Shown piece by piece: positions 1 to 5,802 of a stretch of DNA of 6,807 nt (the first letter of the stretch is position 1; each line of letters begins with the position of its first letter). The DNA lies in the NCBI GenBank assembly GCA_938003665.1, contig CALKYI010000377.1, positions 1-6,807 of the forward strand, written 5' to 3'. Below the pieces are notes generated by a model. It was not told the DNA's origin. It did not search any database and saw nothing but the letters and a program-made list of their open reading frames with translations. This DNA is from an uncultured Flavobacteriales bacterium. GTDB taxonomy: Bacteria > Bacteroidota > Bacteroidia > Flavobacteriales_D > Sanyastnellaceae. Position numbers and translations under genes: made by a program.

Positions 1-283
1 CGGTCACTTTCCGTTCTGGTGCAGATTCAATGACTGAATTCCCTTTGCGCAATTCGATGTAAGGCACAGGCGATTCCTTCAATGAAGAAATAAGCTGCAC
101 GGGTTGCTCCGCAACCTGCACAGGCCCATCCGTGTGGTCTTCTGCGACTTGGCCGCTACCTGAAGCCTTGGTGTGAGCGGTCCTTTCCACGTGCCAGCCC
201 GGCATGAGGCTCCGTTTTTGTAAGCTGCAGCCCTGGAGTAAAAACCCTACACCAAGCACAAGCACAAGTATTCGTCCTTTCAT
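1..283 (-). CDS. Partial lipoprotein, function unknown (3' end outside window)
   Basis: Reading leftward from the ATG at 283-281, the frame stays open for 94 codons to the window edge, so only the N-terminus is present. The protein starts MKGRILVLVLGVGFLLQGC: a basic n-region, a hydrophobic stretch, and a lipobox (L-Q-G-C) with the lipidated Cys at residue 19. It is therefore probably an inner- or outer-membrane lipoprotein. The residues just after the Cys (SLQKRSLMPGWHVER) resemble a basic post-lipobox segment seen in some Bacteroidota lipoproteins with unassigned roles; this is recalled, not searched. The rest (about 40-94) is polar and low in recognisable motifs. A weak promoter candidate (TTG, 22 nt, TATTTTGG, minus strand, within 313-345) lies upstream, along with a small 5-bp GC hairpin at 323-336. 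The start is the only ATG that gives a complete signal peptide. Function is not recognised. Confidence 0.7.
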   Translation of the reverse strand, partial: MKGRILVLVLGVGFLLQGCSLQKRSLMPGWHVERTAHTKASGSGQVAEDHTDGPVQVAEQPVQLISSLKESPVPYIELRKGNSVIESAPERKVT

Positions 284-343
284 GCTGTAAAAAAGCGAAT
301 TACTTCCGCAATCCAAAATAGCGCGGCAAGAGCCGCTAGTAAC

Positions 344-371
344 AAAAAACCCACACCTCCTTGGGCGTGGG
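344..371 (-). terminator. Rho-independent terminator of the tRNA-Arg gene
   Basis: On the minus strand an 8-bp stem (CCCACGCC pairing with GGTGTGGG, one G-U pair, + coordinates 364-371 and 350-357) with a 6-nt loop is followed directly by six U residues (344-349). It starts 14 nt past the 3' end of the tRNA and would end that transcript. It also separates the tRNA from the lipoprotein gene downstream. Confidence 0.85.
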
Positions 372-384
372 CTTGTTGGTGGTG

Positions 385-458
385 TGATTCCGTTGGGACT
401 CGAACCCAAAACCGTCTGCTTAGAAGGCAGATGCTCTATCCAGTTGAGCTACGGAACC
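385..458 (-). tRNA. tRNA-Arg (anticodon UCU)
   Basis: The minus strand folds into a complete 74-nt cloverleaf. The acceptor arm is GGTTCCG pairing with CGGAATC (one G-U). The D arm is GCTC/GAGC with a 9-nt loop. The anticodon stem TCTGC/GCAGA encloses loop CTTCTAA, giving anticodon TCT, which reads AGA/AGG arginine codons. There is a 5-nt variable loop, and the T arm TTGGG/CCCAA has loop TTCGAGT. The discriminator base is A at position 385. The CCA tail is not encoded (the next bases are CAC), so it must be added by tRNA nucleotidyltransferase. A TAnnTTTG-like -7 element (CATCTTTG on the minus strand, + 488-495) sits about 30 nt upstream as a possible promoter, but no good -33 partner was found. 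A terminator follows at 344-371. Confidence 0.96.
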
Positions 459-534
459 AGGAGGTCGCGCGTTCGTGACCACGGGTACAAAGATGCGAAT
501 TGAATTGCATTAACTTTAGGGAAAACCAAGGTCC

Positions 535-2859
535 ATGCTTTCATCCTGCTCAACACCGCGCAATTATCGCGGGCTGTTTTTGATGGTGGCTTTGGCATTC
601 GGCGGCTTTTTCCAAGCATCCGCCCAATGCACCCAAGCCGACGAACCCATCGCGTTGTTCGAAGTTCAAACGCTCGAAGCGGCCGAAATCCCCACCCTTG
701 ATGCCGCCAACCACGTGGGTCTCGGCCTCGTGGAGTCGGCTTTTGACGACGTGCGATTGCACAAATACAACGAATGGACCCTCATGCTCCCTTTCCTCGG
801 CGGCAAGACCTTGCCGATTGAATTGGAGTCCTTCCTCCCCTTCAGCGATGCCTTCATGATTGGGCGGTCGCAAGCCGAAGGCAAATTCGTGGAAGAGATC
901 TACCGCCCCAAATTGCTCTCCTACCGCGTGGTTTCACCGGGCATCAAAGGCACCATTGTGGTGATGGAGGAGTTCGTGATGGGCACCATTCAATACCGTG
1001 GCCGCCAGTACGACCTAAGCGCCATCCGCAACGGTGCGGACGGCAAGCACGTGCTGTTCCTGCTCGCCGATGCAGCTGAGCCGATGGAATTCGAATGCGG
1101 AGTGGACGAATACGGCCCGCGCCGAGACGTCATGCCGATGGGCGTTCAACCGCCAACTTCGACAGCAGACCAAGTCACCGATTGCGTGGAAGTGGCCATT
1201 GACATCGACTTCCACACCTACGGCACGTTTGGGAACGATTGCTACCCTGCAGTGGAATGGGCTCTCGCGATTATGGCCGGCGTGAACACCATTTACACCG
1301 AAAGCGTCGACGCGCTCATCAACGTACAAGCCTCCTACATCCACGTGTGGGAAACCACCGACCCGTACAACGGCATCACCAACGACGCCAACAGCATGCT
1401 CGACACCTTCCGCCTCGAATGGTTGAACAACAGCAACCTCTCGGGCATCCAGCGCGACCTCGTGCACCTCCTCACCCGCCGTCAGAACACTGGCACAGGC
1501 GGTATCGCCTACCTCGATGTGGTGTGCTTCCCGGCGTATGCAGCCGGGCTCAGCTCTTACCTTGAAGCGGGCAATACTTACAACTTGAACAACTACGCGT
1601 GGAACCTGAACGTCGTCGGACACGAGTTGGGCCACAACTTCGGCTCCAACCACACGCACTGGTGCGGTTGGTCCAACGGTCCGATTGACAATTGCTACGA
1701 CGTGGAAGGCTCGTGCGCCAATAATCCGCAAGCGCAGGTCGGCACCATGATGAGCTACTGCCACGCCGTGGCCGGTGGCTCGGTCAACCTCGAGTTCCAC
1801 CCCACCGTCGTGGCGGAAGCCTTCGTCCCAACCATTGGTTCGGACGGCAGCTGCTTCGGCACCTGCGTCGAAATGACGACCAGCTGCCAGTACTTCGGCT
1901 GCACCGACTCCGCCGCGTGCAACTACGACCCCAATGCGGTGGAAGACGACGGCACCTGCGCCTACACCATCGACGGTTGCGGCGTATGCGGCGGCGATGA
2001 CTCCACGTGTTCAGGCTGCACCGATTCGGTGGCCTGCAACTACGATGCCGAGGCCACCATCGACGACGGATCGTGCTTCTACGCGCCGGCCGGCAGCACC
2101 TGCGATTGCGAATACATAGCGAGCTTCACGGTCAACCTCGCCGCAGGCCAGATCGCCGACCAAACGCTCGAAGCAGCCGGCTTCGTAACAGGCTTCGACG
2201 TCGTCCTCGACTTCATCGATACGCCTGTGGACAATTCCTGGGCCAACGAAATGATGGTGGGATTGACCGCTCCCGACGGAACGTGCCTCCAATACGGCGG
2301 GTACAACATGACACTCGGTTGCCCGAGTGCAGGGCTGTGGCCAGGTGGCTGGAACACCAGTGCCGCCGGCACCTACACGGCGACAGCCGTTTTTGCCGAA
2401 CCCATCTCGGGTGTGGGCGAGTGGACCATCACCATCATGAACTCCTGGGCTTCATCCGTTGGCGCATCCTACGATACGGACATCACATTCAACGGACTCT
2501 GCGAAGGGCTGCCCGCCGTTCCCGGCTGCATGGATCCCAACGCGTGCAACTTCGACCCCGATGCCACGGTCGATGACGGCTCCTGCGACCTGACGTCGTG
2601 CTACGGCTGCACCGACAGCGCCGCGTGCAACTACAGCGCCGATGCCACCAACGACGACGGTTCGTGCGAGTACGCGAGCTGTGCGTGCCCCGGTGACCTC
2701 GACGGCGATGGCCAAGTCGCGGTCACGGACGTGCTGCTGTTCTTGAGTGACTTCGGATGCATGGACGCGCCGTGCGTGGGCGACGCCACCGGCGACGGCC
2801 TCACGAACGTGGACGACCTGCTGTTGATGCTTTCCAACTTTGGCAACATCTGCGAGTAG
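535..2859 (+). CDS. Secreted multidomain metzincin zinc protease (M12B/reprolysin-like)
   Basis: A 774-residue exported zinc endopeptidase. Residues 1-30 are a signal peptide (hydrophobic core 14-26, cleavage likely after ASA-30). Residues 31 to about 215 look like a propeptide; it contains FECGVDEY with Cys188, resembling the cysteine switch (CGV) of ADAM-type proteases. The catalytic domain is about 217-440. Its zinc motif HELGHNFGSNH has ligands His363, His367 and His373 and catalytic Glu364, and a Met-turn follows at GTMMSY (Met405/406). Next come two Cys/Asp-rich repeats (455-477, 494-516) flanking an ADAMTS-like CGVCGGD segment (482-488), then a P-domain-like beta module (about 528-656), and two more repeats (664-684, 691-713). 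The C-terminus (718-774) is a pair of dockerin-like EF-hand loops (D721/D723/D725/D732 and D750/D754/N758/D761). There is no type IX secretion sorting domain of the usual kind. A TAACTTTA element (511-518) may be part of its promoter. The catalytic assignment is firm; the substrate is unknown. Confidence 0.93.
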   Translation: MLSSCSTPRNYRGLFLMVALAFGGFFQASAQCTQADEPIALFEVQTLEAAEIPTLDAANHVGLGLVESAFDDVRLHKYNEWTLMLPFLGGKTLPIELESFLPFSDAFMIGRSQAEGKFVEEIYRPKLLSYRVVSPGIKGTIVVMEEFVMGTIQYRGRQYDLSAIRNGADGKHVLFLLADAAEPMEFECGVDEYGPRRDVMPMGVQPPTSTADQVTDCVEVAIDIDFHTYGTFGNDCYPAVEWALAIMAGVNTIYTESVDALINVQASYIHVWETTDPYNGITNDANSMLDTFRLEWLNNSNLSGIQRDLVHLLTRRQNTGTGGIAYLDVVCFPAYAAGLSSYLEAGNTYNLNNYAWNLNVVGHELGHNFGSNHTHWCGWSNGPIDNCYDVEGSCANNPQAQVGTMMSYCHAVAGGSVNLEFHPTVVAEAFVPTIGSDGSCFGTCVEMTTSCQYFGCTDSAACNYDPNAVEDDGTCAYTIDGCGVCGGDDSTCSGCTDSVACNYDAEATIDDGSCFYAPAGSTCDCEYIASFTVNLAAGQIADQTLEAAGFVTGFDVVLDFIDTPVDNSWANEMMVGLTAPDGTCLQYGGYNMTLGCPSAGLWPGGWNTSAAGTYTATAVFAEPISGVGEWTITIMNSWASSVGASYDTDITFNGLCEGLPAVPGCMDPNACNFDPDATVDDGSCDLTSCYGCTDSAACNYSADATNDDGSCEYASCACPGDLDGDGQVAVTDVLLFLSDFGCMDAPCVGDATGDGLTNVDDLLLMLSNFGNICE
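1897..2673 (+). repeat. Four Cys/Asp-rich protein repeats inside the metalloprotease gene
   Basis: Four in-frame units encode the pattern G-C-x5-C-N-[YF]-x10-D-G-[ST]-C, always with spacing C-x5-C-x12-C. They lie at 1897-1965, 2014-2082, 2524-2586 and 2605-2673. Units 1 and 4 are close at DNA level as well (both contain GGCTGCACCGAC and GCCGCGTGCAACTAC), suggesting duplication within the gene. The P-domain-like module is inserted between units 2 and 3. The paired Asp residues before G-[ST]-C suggest Ca2+ binding and the three Cys suggest disulfides; both are inference. Similar repeats are frequent in extracellular proteins of marine Bacteroidota. Confidence 0.88.
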
Positions 2860-2886
2860 CCCCCTCTCACCTTGACTTCACCGCAT

Positions 2887-2913
2887 AAAAAAGCCGCTCC
2901 GAAAGGAGCGGCT
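2887..2913 (-). terminator. Strong hairpin terminator between convergent genes
   Basis: A perfect 8-bp GC-rich stem (GCCGCTCC / GGAGCGGC, 2893-2900 and 2905-2912) with a 4-nt loop has an extra A-T pair at the base. The run of six A at 2887-2892 becomes a U-tract on the minus strand, so it is a classical intrinsic terminator for leftward transcription from the 3061-4197 gene. In the plus direction, 34 nt past the protease stop codon, the stem is followed by TAGTGAGG rather than a U-run. There it could protect the 3' end or terminate only weakly. Confidence 0.82.
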
Positions 2914-2953
2914 AGTGAGGTTATGTGGCATCCAAAAAACTAACCCTTACTTC

Positions 2954-3015
2954 ATGGAAACATACAACCTGACTATAAAACTGCAGGAGGAATAAAAATG
3001 TTTCCAATGGGGTAA
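2954..3015 (+). other. Structured intergenic segment with perfect AGGAGG and two tiny ORFs
   Basis: The segment lies between the terminator and the end of the convergent gene. A 13-codon ORF (2954-2995, METYNLTIKLQEE) ends just before a 5-codon ORF (2998-3015, MFPMG), which is preceded by a perfect AGGAGG (2985-2990) at normal spacing. A 9-bp inverted repeat (TGGAAACAT at 2955-2963, ATGTTTCCA at 2998-3006) brackets the site, and an inner CCTG/CAGG pair could partly cover the Shine-Dalgarno bases. Strong Shine-Dalgarno sites are rare in Bacteroidota. No promoter is evident just upstream, so it may be chance, a gene remnant, or the 3' untranslated part of a leftward transcript. It is not called as a gene. 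Confidence 0.3.
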
Positions 3016-3060
3016 AAAAAAATTCGTACCGCACCGGCTGAGGTGCATCCCGTACCTCTC

Positions 3061-4197
3061 TCAAGGGGACTGACGGGCCGCTTCGAGCCGTTTGACGAGG
3101 ATGCTAGCGTCCGCATTTTCCCCGTGCATGGACCAGCACAGCGTGCCCAATGTGGTGTCTGTCATCTTGACATCGACCACGTCCCGGCCAGCGGCACATC
3201 CGGCCTTCACAAAGACCAATCCCTCTGCCCCCACTAGGCGTCCGGCCTCGACCAATTCACTCGCATCAAACGTCACCTCCATCGAGGTGCGTTGTTCTTT
3301 CAAGAGGTCGTCGACGTTGCTGCGGTCGACCACGGCGTATTGACCGAGCAGCGCCGTGGCGATTTCAGCGGCCCACGTCTCGCTGGATTTGCGGTGGCAA
3401 TCCACGCCCCCTTCATCAATGACCGCCACAGTTTGAATCGGACGGGCATTGGCCACGACCTGCGCCGTCACGCGAACCGTTCCTTTCCGGGTGAGTTCTT
3501 CGATGAGCTTGTGCACGATTTCCTGCTTGCACGCCGTCGAAATGCGCGGCTGATCAAACCGCAGGCTTGCCAAAAGCTCTCCGCTCGAGAGGTCATTAAG
3601 CGAGGCGTAGACTTCCGAACACGTTTCGCCGCACGTCAATGAGTACCGGTACACGTAATTGAACGTAAACCCATAAGCCGTTGGCGGCACCCATTCTTCT
3701 GCTTCTTCAGCGATGACCGGTGGAGCGGAGTCGGGTGCAATGGCGATGCGGTTGCCCGGCAGCATCATGAGCGCGCCTTGTCGGATGGCCTCCTCCATGC
3801 CCGCGGTGATGTAAAAGCTGTATCCCTTACCAACGCCGCTCTTGCGCGCGAGCTTTTTCATGTGGCGCACCTTCATGGGCAGAGCACTGGGGTCGACTTT
3901 TCGGATGTTGTCGAGCATTTGGTACAACTCCAGCGCCGTGTCCGCGTGGCCGGGCAATTGGGACACGGGCGTCATGAGTTTCTGGGCCTGCGCTACGGAG
4001 GTCACATTGAAACCCGCGCGTTGGAGTTCCCCAGCAAACAGCTGCGTCATGCCGATGCGATCAGGTCCCAGGTCCATTGCCACGAAATCGGGCATGTCAA
4101 ACGGCCGCTTGATCTCCACATCATACGTGGGAACCAACACTTGCGCCTGCGACCTGTGGCCGGCGGAGATGCAAAACACGACTACGAGGAGGCGCAT
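3061..4197 (-). CDS. Exported protein with CsgG-like C-terminal domain
   Basis: A 378-residue protein when started at the ATG at 4197. That start gives a clean signal peptide, MRLLVVVFCISAGHRSQA, with cleavage before Gln19. In-frame ATGs at 4230 (+11 aa) and 4305 (+36 aa) exist, but the longer one overlaps the divergent gene and the 4230 one adds an Arg-broken hydrophobic region. No lipobox is seen, so the protein should be periplasmic or outer-membrane associated. Residues about 254-349 resemble the CsgG / FlgO-type fold: a strand, then 'YAVVDRSNVDDLLKEQ' (287-302), then 'ELVEAGRLVGAEGLVFVKAG' (314-333), the usual 'VdRs..d.llkEq...lg..lGA..lv' pattern. The middle (176-214) has a TCGETC motif (Cys189, Cys193) in a beta-rich segment ending SGELLASLRF. 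CsgG itself is a secretion channel, but this protein lacks its lipid anchor and is larger, so a channel role should not be assumed. Transcription probably ends at 2887-2913. Confidence 0.8.
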   Translation of the reverse strand: MRLLVVVFCISAGHRSQAQVLVPTYDVEIKRPFDMPDFVAMDLGPDRIGMTQLFAGELQRAGFNVTSVAQAQKLMTPVSQLPGHADTALELYQMLDNIRKVDPSALPMKVRHMKKLARKSGVGKGYSFYITAGMEEAIRQGALMMLPGNRIAIAPDSAPPVIAEEAEEWVPPTAYGFTFNYVYRYSLTCGETCSEVYASLNDLSSGELLASLRFDQPRISTACKQEIVHKLIEELTRKGTVRVTAQVVANARPIQTVAVIDEGGVDCHRKSSETWAAEIATALLGQYAVVDRSNVDDLLKEQRTSMEVTFDASELVEAGRLVGAEGLVFVKAGCAAGRDVVDVKMTDTTLGTLCWSMHGENADASILVKRLEAARQSP

Positions 4198-4231
4198 CGA
4201 AAAGGACAAGAGCAGTGCAGGTCGGAACATC

Positions 4232-4248
4232 GGCGGCAAATTACCGCC
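4232..4248. promoter_or_regulatory. Inverted repeat in the divergent intergenic region
   Basis: GGCGG (4232-4236) and CCGCC (4244-4248) form a perfect 5-bp dyad with a 7-nt AT-rich spacer, in the 86 nt between the two divergent start codons. On the minus strand the spacer reads TAATTTG, one base short of the Bacteroidota -7 consensus TAnnTTTG. If that were the -7 element, the transcript would start near 4230 and fit translation from 4197. On the plus strand TAAATTCG (4257-4264) is a 7-of-8 match to the same consensus, 19 nt before the lipoprotein ATG, but it has no TTG at the right distance. It could be an operator, a hairpin or chance. Confidence 0.35.
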
Positions 4249-4283
4249 AACCCCCTTAAATTCGGCTGACAAATCCTGTGAAA

Positions 4284-4604
4284 ATGACCCGCTTCTTCCT
4301 CCCATTGTGTGCCCTGCTCTGCTTGAGCGCTTGTGATTTTTGCGAAACGAAAGGCACCGTCACCTTCGACAACACCGAGCGCCTCTGGTGCAATTGCGAG
4401 GTGACCTGGCTCAATGGCGACGTCTACGTCATCAACGCCGGCGAAGCGCGTACATACGAATTCATCCGCGGTTCGTACGACTTCGACGCCTACTGCGGCA
4501 ACGGCGCATGGGGCAACGACCTCTGCGGGCTCGAGGAAGGCATCATCACGCGTTCCTACAACATCGACTGCGAGGATGAGCACGTGATGAACCTCAACTT
4601 TTAA
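4284..4604 (+). CDS. Small Cys-rich lipoprotein, function unknown
   Basis: A 106-residue protein. The N-terminus MTRFFLPLCALLCLSAC is a lipoprotein signal peptide with lipobox L-S-A-C, so Cys17 would be lipidated and the mature protein of about 90 residues anchored to a membrane. The mature part has six more cysteines (20, 36, 38, 71, 81, 96), enough for three disulfides, and is acidic and rich in Tyr, Asp and Asn, with predicted beta character (for example GDVYVINAGEARTYEF). A GTG two codons upstream (4278) could also start it and would add MK; the ATG was preferred because ATG starts dominate in this phylum and it has an A-rich lead-in. I recognise no family. It is divergent from the CsgG-like gene, so the two may share regulation. 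No terminator is visible between its stop and the next promoter at 4645. Confidence 0.75.
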   Translation: MTRFFLPLCALLCLSACDFCETKGTVTFDNTERLWCNCEVTWLNGDVYVINAGEARTYEFIRGSYDFDAYCGNGAWGNDLCGLEEGIITRSYNIDCEDEHVMNLNF

Positions 4605-4644
4605 GCGAACCACGAACGCGCCGCTCAGGTCATCACTTTAATAG

Positions 4645-4675
4645 TTGAACATTTATTAAATTGTTCATACATTTG
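4645..4675 (+). promoter_or_regulatory. Bacteroidota-type promoter of the sulfur-response operon
   Basis: A -33 TTG (4645-4647), a 20-nt spacer and TACATTTG (4668-4675) match the Bacteroidota sigma-ABfr consensus (TTG, about 19-20 nt, TAnnTTTG) exactly. Transcription should start around 4680-4682. That places the GTG at 4680 at the very 5' end of the RNA and makes the ATG at 4695 the better start for the repressor gene. Confidence 0.75.
4646..4667 (+). promoter_or_regulatory. Dyad operator, probable ArsR-family binding site
   Basis: TGAACA (4646-4651) and TGTTCA (4662-4667) form a perfect 6-bp inverted repeat around a 10-nt AT-only centre. A second dyad (ATTTA, T, TAAAT; 4651-4661) is nested inside, offset by half a base. 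TGAACA...TTCA half-sites are typical of ArsR/SmtB operators. The dyad fills the space between the -33 and -7 elements, so a bound repressor would block RNA polymerase. Autoregulation by the adjacent gene is inferred. Confidence 0.7.
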
Positions 4676-4694
4676 CGCTGTGAACACACCGAGT

Positions 4695-4991
4695 ATGGAC
4701 ATCACCCGCGATCAAATGGAACACGCCGCCAAGGTGCTCAAGACCATCGCGCACCCCGTCAAACTAGAAATCCTCAAGATCCTAGCTGACCAAGAACCCC
4801 TCGATGTGACCACCCTCTGCGGGCACGTCGGGATGGGATGCCAAATCTCCATGATGAGCCACCACTTGGCCAAAATGAAGGACAACGGCGTGCTCACATC
4901 GGAGAAACACGGCAAGCAGGTGTTCTACTCCATTGCGAACCGTAACCTGCTCAACATTTTCAACTGCATCGAAAACTGCGGCGACGCCTGA
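4695..4991 (+). CDS. ArsR/SmtB-family transcriptional repressor, probable sulfur/thiol sensor
   Basis: A 98-residue winged-helix protein, the usual size for this family. Residues 8-32 (MEHAAKVLKTIAHPVKLEILKILAD) are the typical opening helices with the 'ALahPxRLeILklL' signature. The recognition helix is about 50-61 (ISMMSHHLAKM, matching the family's 'vSrHLkvLr'), and the wing follows at 64-80 (NGVLTSEKHGKQVFYSI). Cysteines are at 42 and 49, flanking the start of the recognition helix, and at 91 and 95 in the C-terminal helix (NCIENCG). None falls in the 'EILKIL' helix where I recall the first sensing Cys of BigR/SqrR. It is first in an operon with a permease and a persulfide dioxygenase-like enzyme, so persulfide or sulfide is the likely signal, though metal or metalloid sensing cannot be excluded. 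A GTG start at 4680 (+5 aa) is possible but coincides with the predicted transcription start. Confidence 0.88.
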   Translation: MDITRDQMEHAAKVLKTIAHPVKLEILKILADQEPLDVTTLCGHVGMGCQISMMSHHLAKMKDNGVLTSEKHGKQVFYSIANRNLLNIFNCIENCGDA

Positions 4992-5001
4992 CCCCTGCCC
5001 C

Positions 5002-5793
5002 ATGGAAATCTTAGGTTACTTCATGGCGATTGCCATCGGCGTTTCCCTCGGCCTCATCGGCGGAGGCGGATCCATCCTCGCGGTGCCGGTATTGGCCTAC
5101 CTCTTCGGGATGGACGAGAAAATTGCCACCGCCTACTCCCTCTTCATCGTCGGAACGGCTGCCCTCGTGGGCGGCCTGCGGCAGCACCGCAACGGCAACG
5201 TCGACTGGCGTACGGCAGTCGTGTTCGGCCTTCCGGCCATCGCCGGGGTATGGGCCGTTCGGCATTACATCGTTCCGGCATTGCCCGACGTGTTGTTCAC
5301 CGCCGGTGACCTGGCCTTCACGCGCCGCATGGGCATGTTCGGTTTGTTCGCCGTGTTGATGGTGTGGGCGGCATGGTCCATGCTCTCGAGCAAGGAACGC
5401 AAAAGCGGGTCCGGCGACGTGAACTACAACTACCCCTTGATCCTGGCCGAGGGCCTCATCGTGGGTGCCATTACGGGCTTTGTGGGCGCGGGCGGCGGAT
5501 TCCTCATCATCCCCGCGTTGGTCATTTTAGCTAACCTCGAAATCAAGCGCGCCATCGGCACGTCGCTGATGATCATCGCCCTCAAATCGCTGCTTGGATT
5601 CTTCCTGGGCGACGCGATGACCACAACGATTGACTGGCTGTTTTTGGCGCAGTTTACCGGGTTGGCTGTCGTTGGTATTTTTGCCGGCGTCTACCTCGGC
5701 CGTTTCATCGACGGCGCACGACTCAAAAAAGGCTTTGGCTACTTCATCATTGCCATGGCCGTCTTCATATTCACCATGGAATTCATCCTCTAA
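5002..5793 (+). CDS. TauE/SafE-family membrane permease (probable sulfite/sulfur anion exporter)
   Basis: A 263-residue integral membrane protein with about eight hydrophobic segments. It shows the internal twofold repeat of the TauE/SafE (DUF81) family: the first half has GLIGGGGSILAVP (17-29) and the second has GFVGAGGGFLIIP (159-171), each at the end of the first helix of its half. A cytoplasmic or periplasmic polar linker (about 128-144, SSKERKSGSGDVNYNY) joins the halves. The family moves sulfur-containing or organic anions such as sulfite, sulfoacetate or thiosulfate. Here export of sulfite made by the next gene's product is the natural role, as proposed for TauE in the staphylococcal cst operon. 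The start at 5002 is 10 nt after the repressor stop; the frame is open further upstream, but that would overlap the repressor and spoil the N-terminal helix. It is co-transcribed from the 4645 promoter. Confidence 0.92.
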   Translation: MEILGYFMAIAIGVSLGLIGGGGSILAVPVLAYLFGMDEKIATAYSLFIVGTAALVGGLRQHRNGNVDWRTAVVFGLPAIAGVWAVRHYIVPALPDVLFTAGDLAFTRRMGMFGLFAVLMVWAAWSMLSSKERKSGSGDVNYNYPLILAEGLIVGAITGFVGAGGGFLIIPALVILANLEIKRAIGTSLMIIALKSLLGFFLGDAMTTTIDWLFLAQFTGLAVVGIFAGVYLGRFIDGARLKKGFGYFIIAMAVFIFTMEFIL

Positions 5794-5802
5794 TCTTCGA
5801 TC

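Noticed and set aside
323..336. A second hairpin (GCGGC/GCCGC) as another terminator
   Set aside because: The stem is only 5 bp and the following minus-strand bases (GCGCTATTTT) are not a proper U-tract; it may be part of the lipoprotein gene leader.
1015..1800. A 261-codon open frame on the minus strand inside the protease gene
   Set aside because: It is opposite the catalytic domain, has a Val/Ala/Arg-biased composition typical of antisense frames in GC-rich genes, and shows no motif.
1897..2673. The repeat cluster as a CRISPR array or mobile element
   Set aside because: The units are in-frame protein repeats of diverged DNA sequence and irregular spacing, with no terminal inverted repeats or transposase.
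4198..4305. Extended N-terminus of the CsgG-like protein to the ATG at 4305
   Set aside because: It would overlap the start of the divergent lipoprotein gene and put about 36 non-signal residues before a good signal peptide.
3778..4336. Plus-strand frames of about 160 codons opposite the CsgG-like gene
   Set aside because: They are shadows of the minus-strand gene, which has a signal peptide and a recognisable domain; the plus frames have neither.
4933..5001. Upstream extension of the permease frame
   Set aside because: It overlaps the end of the repressor gene and adds a polar segment without family similarity; the ATG at 5002 begins the first membrane helix.
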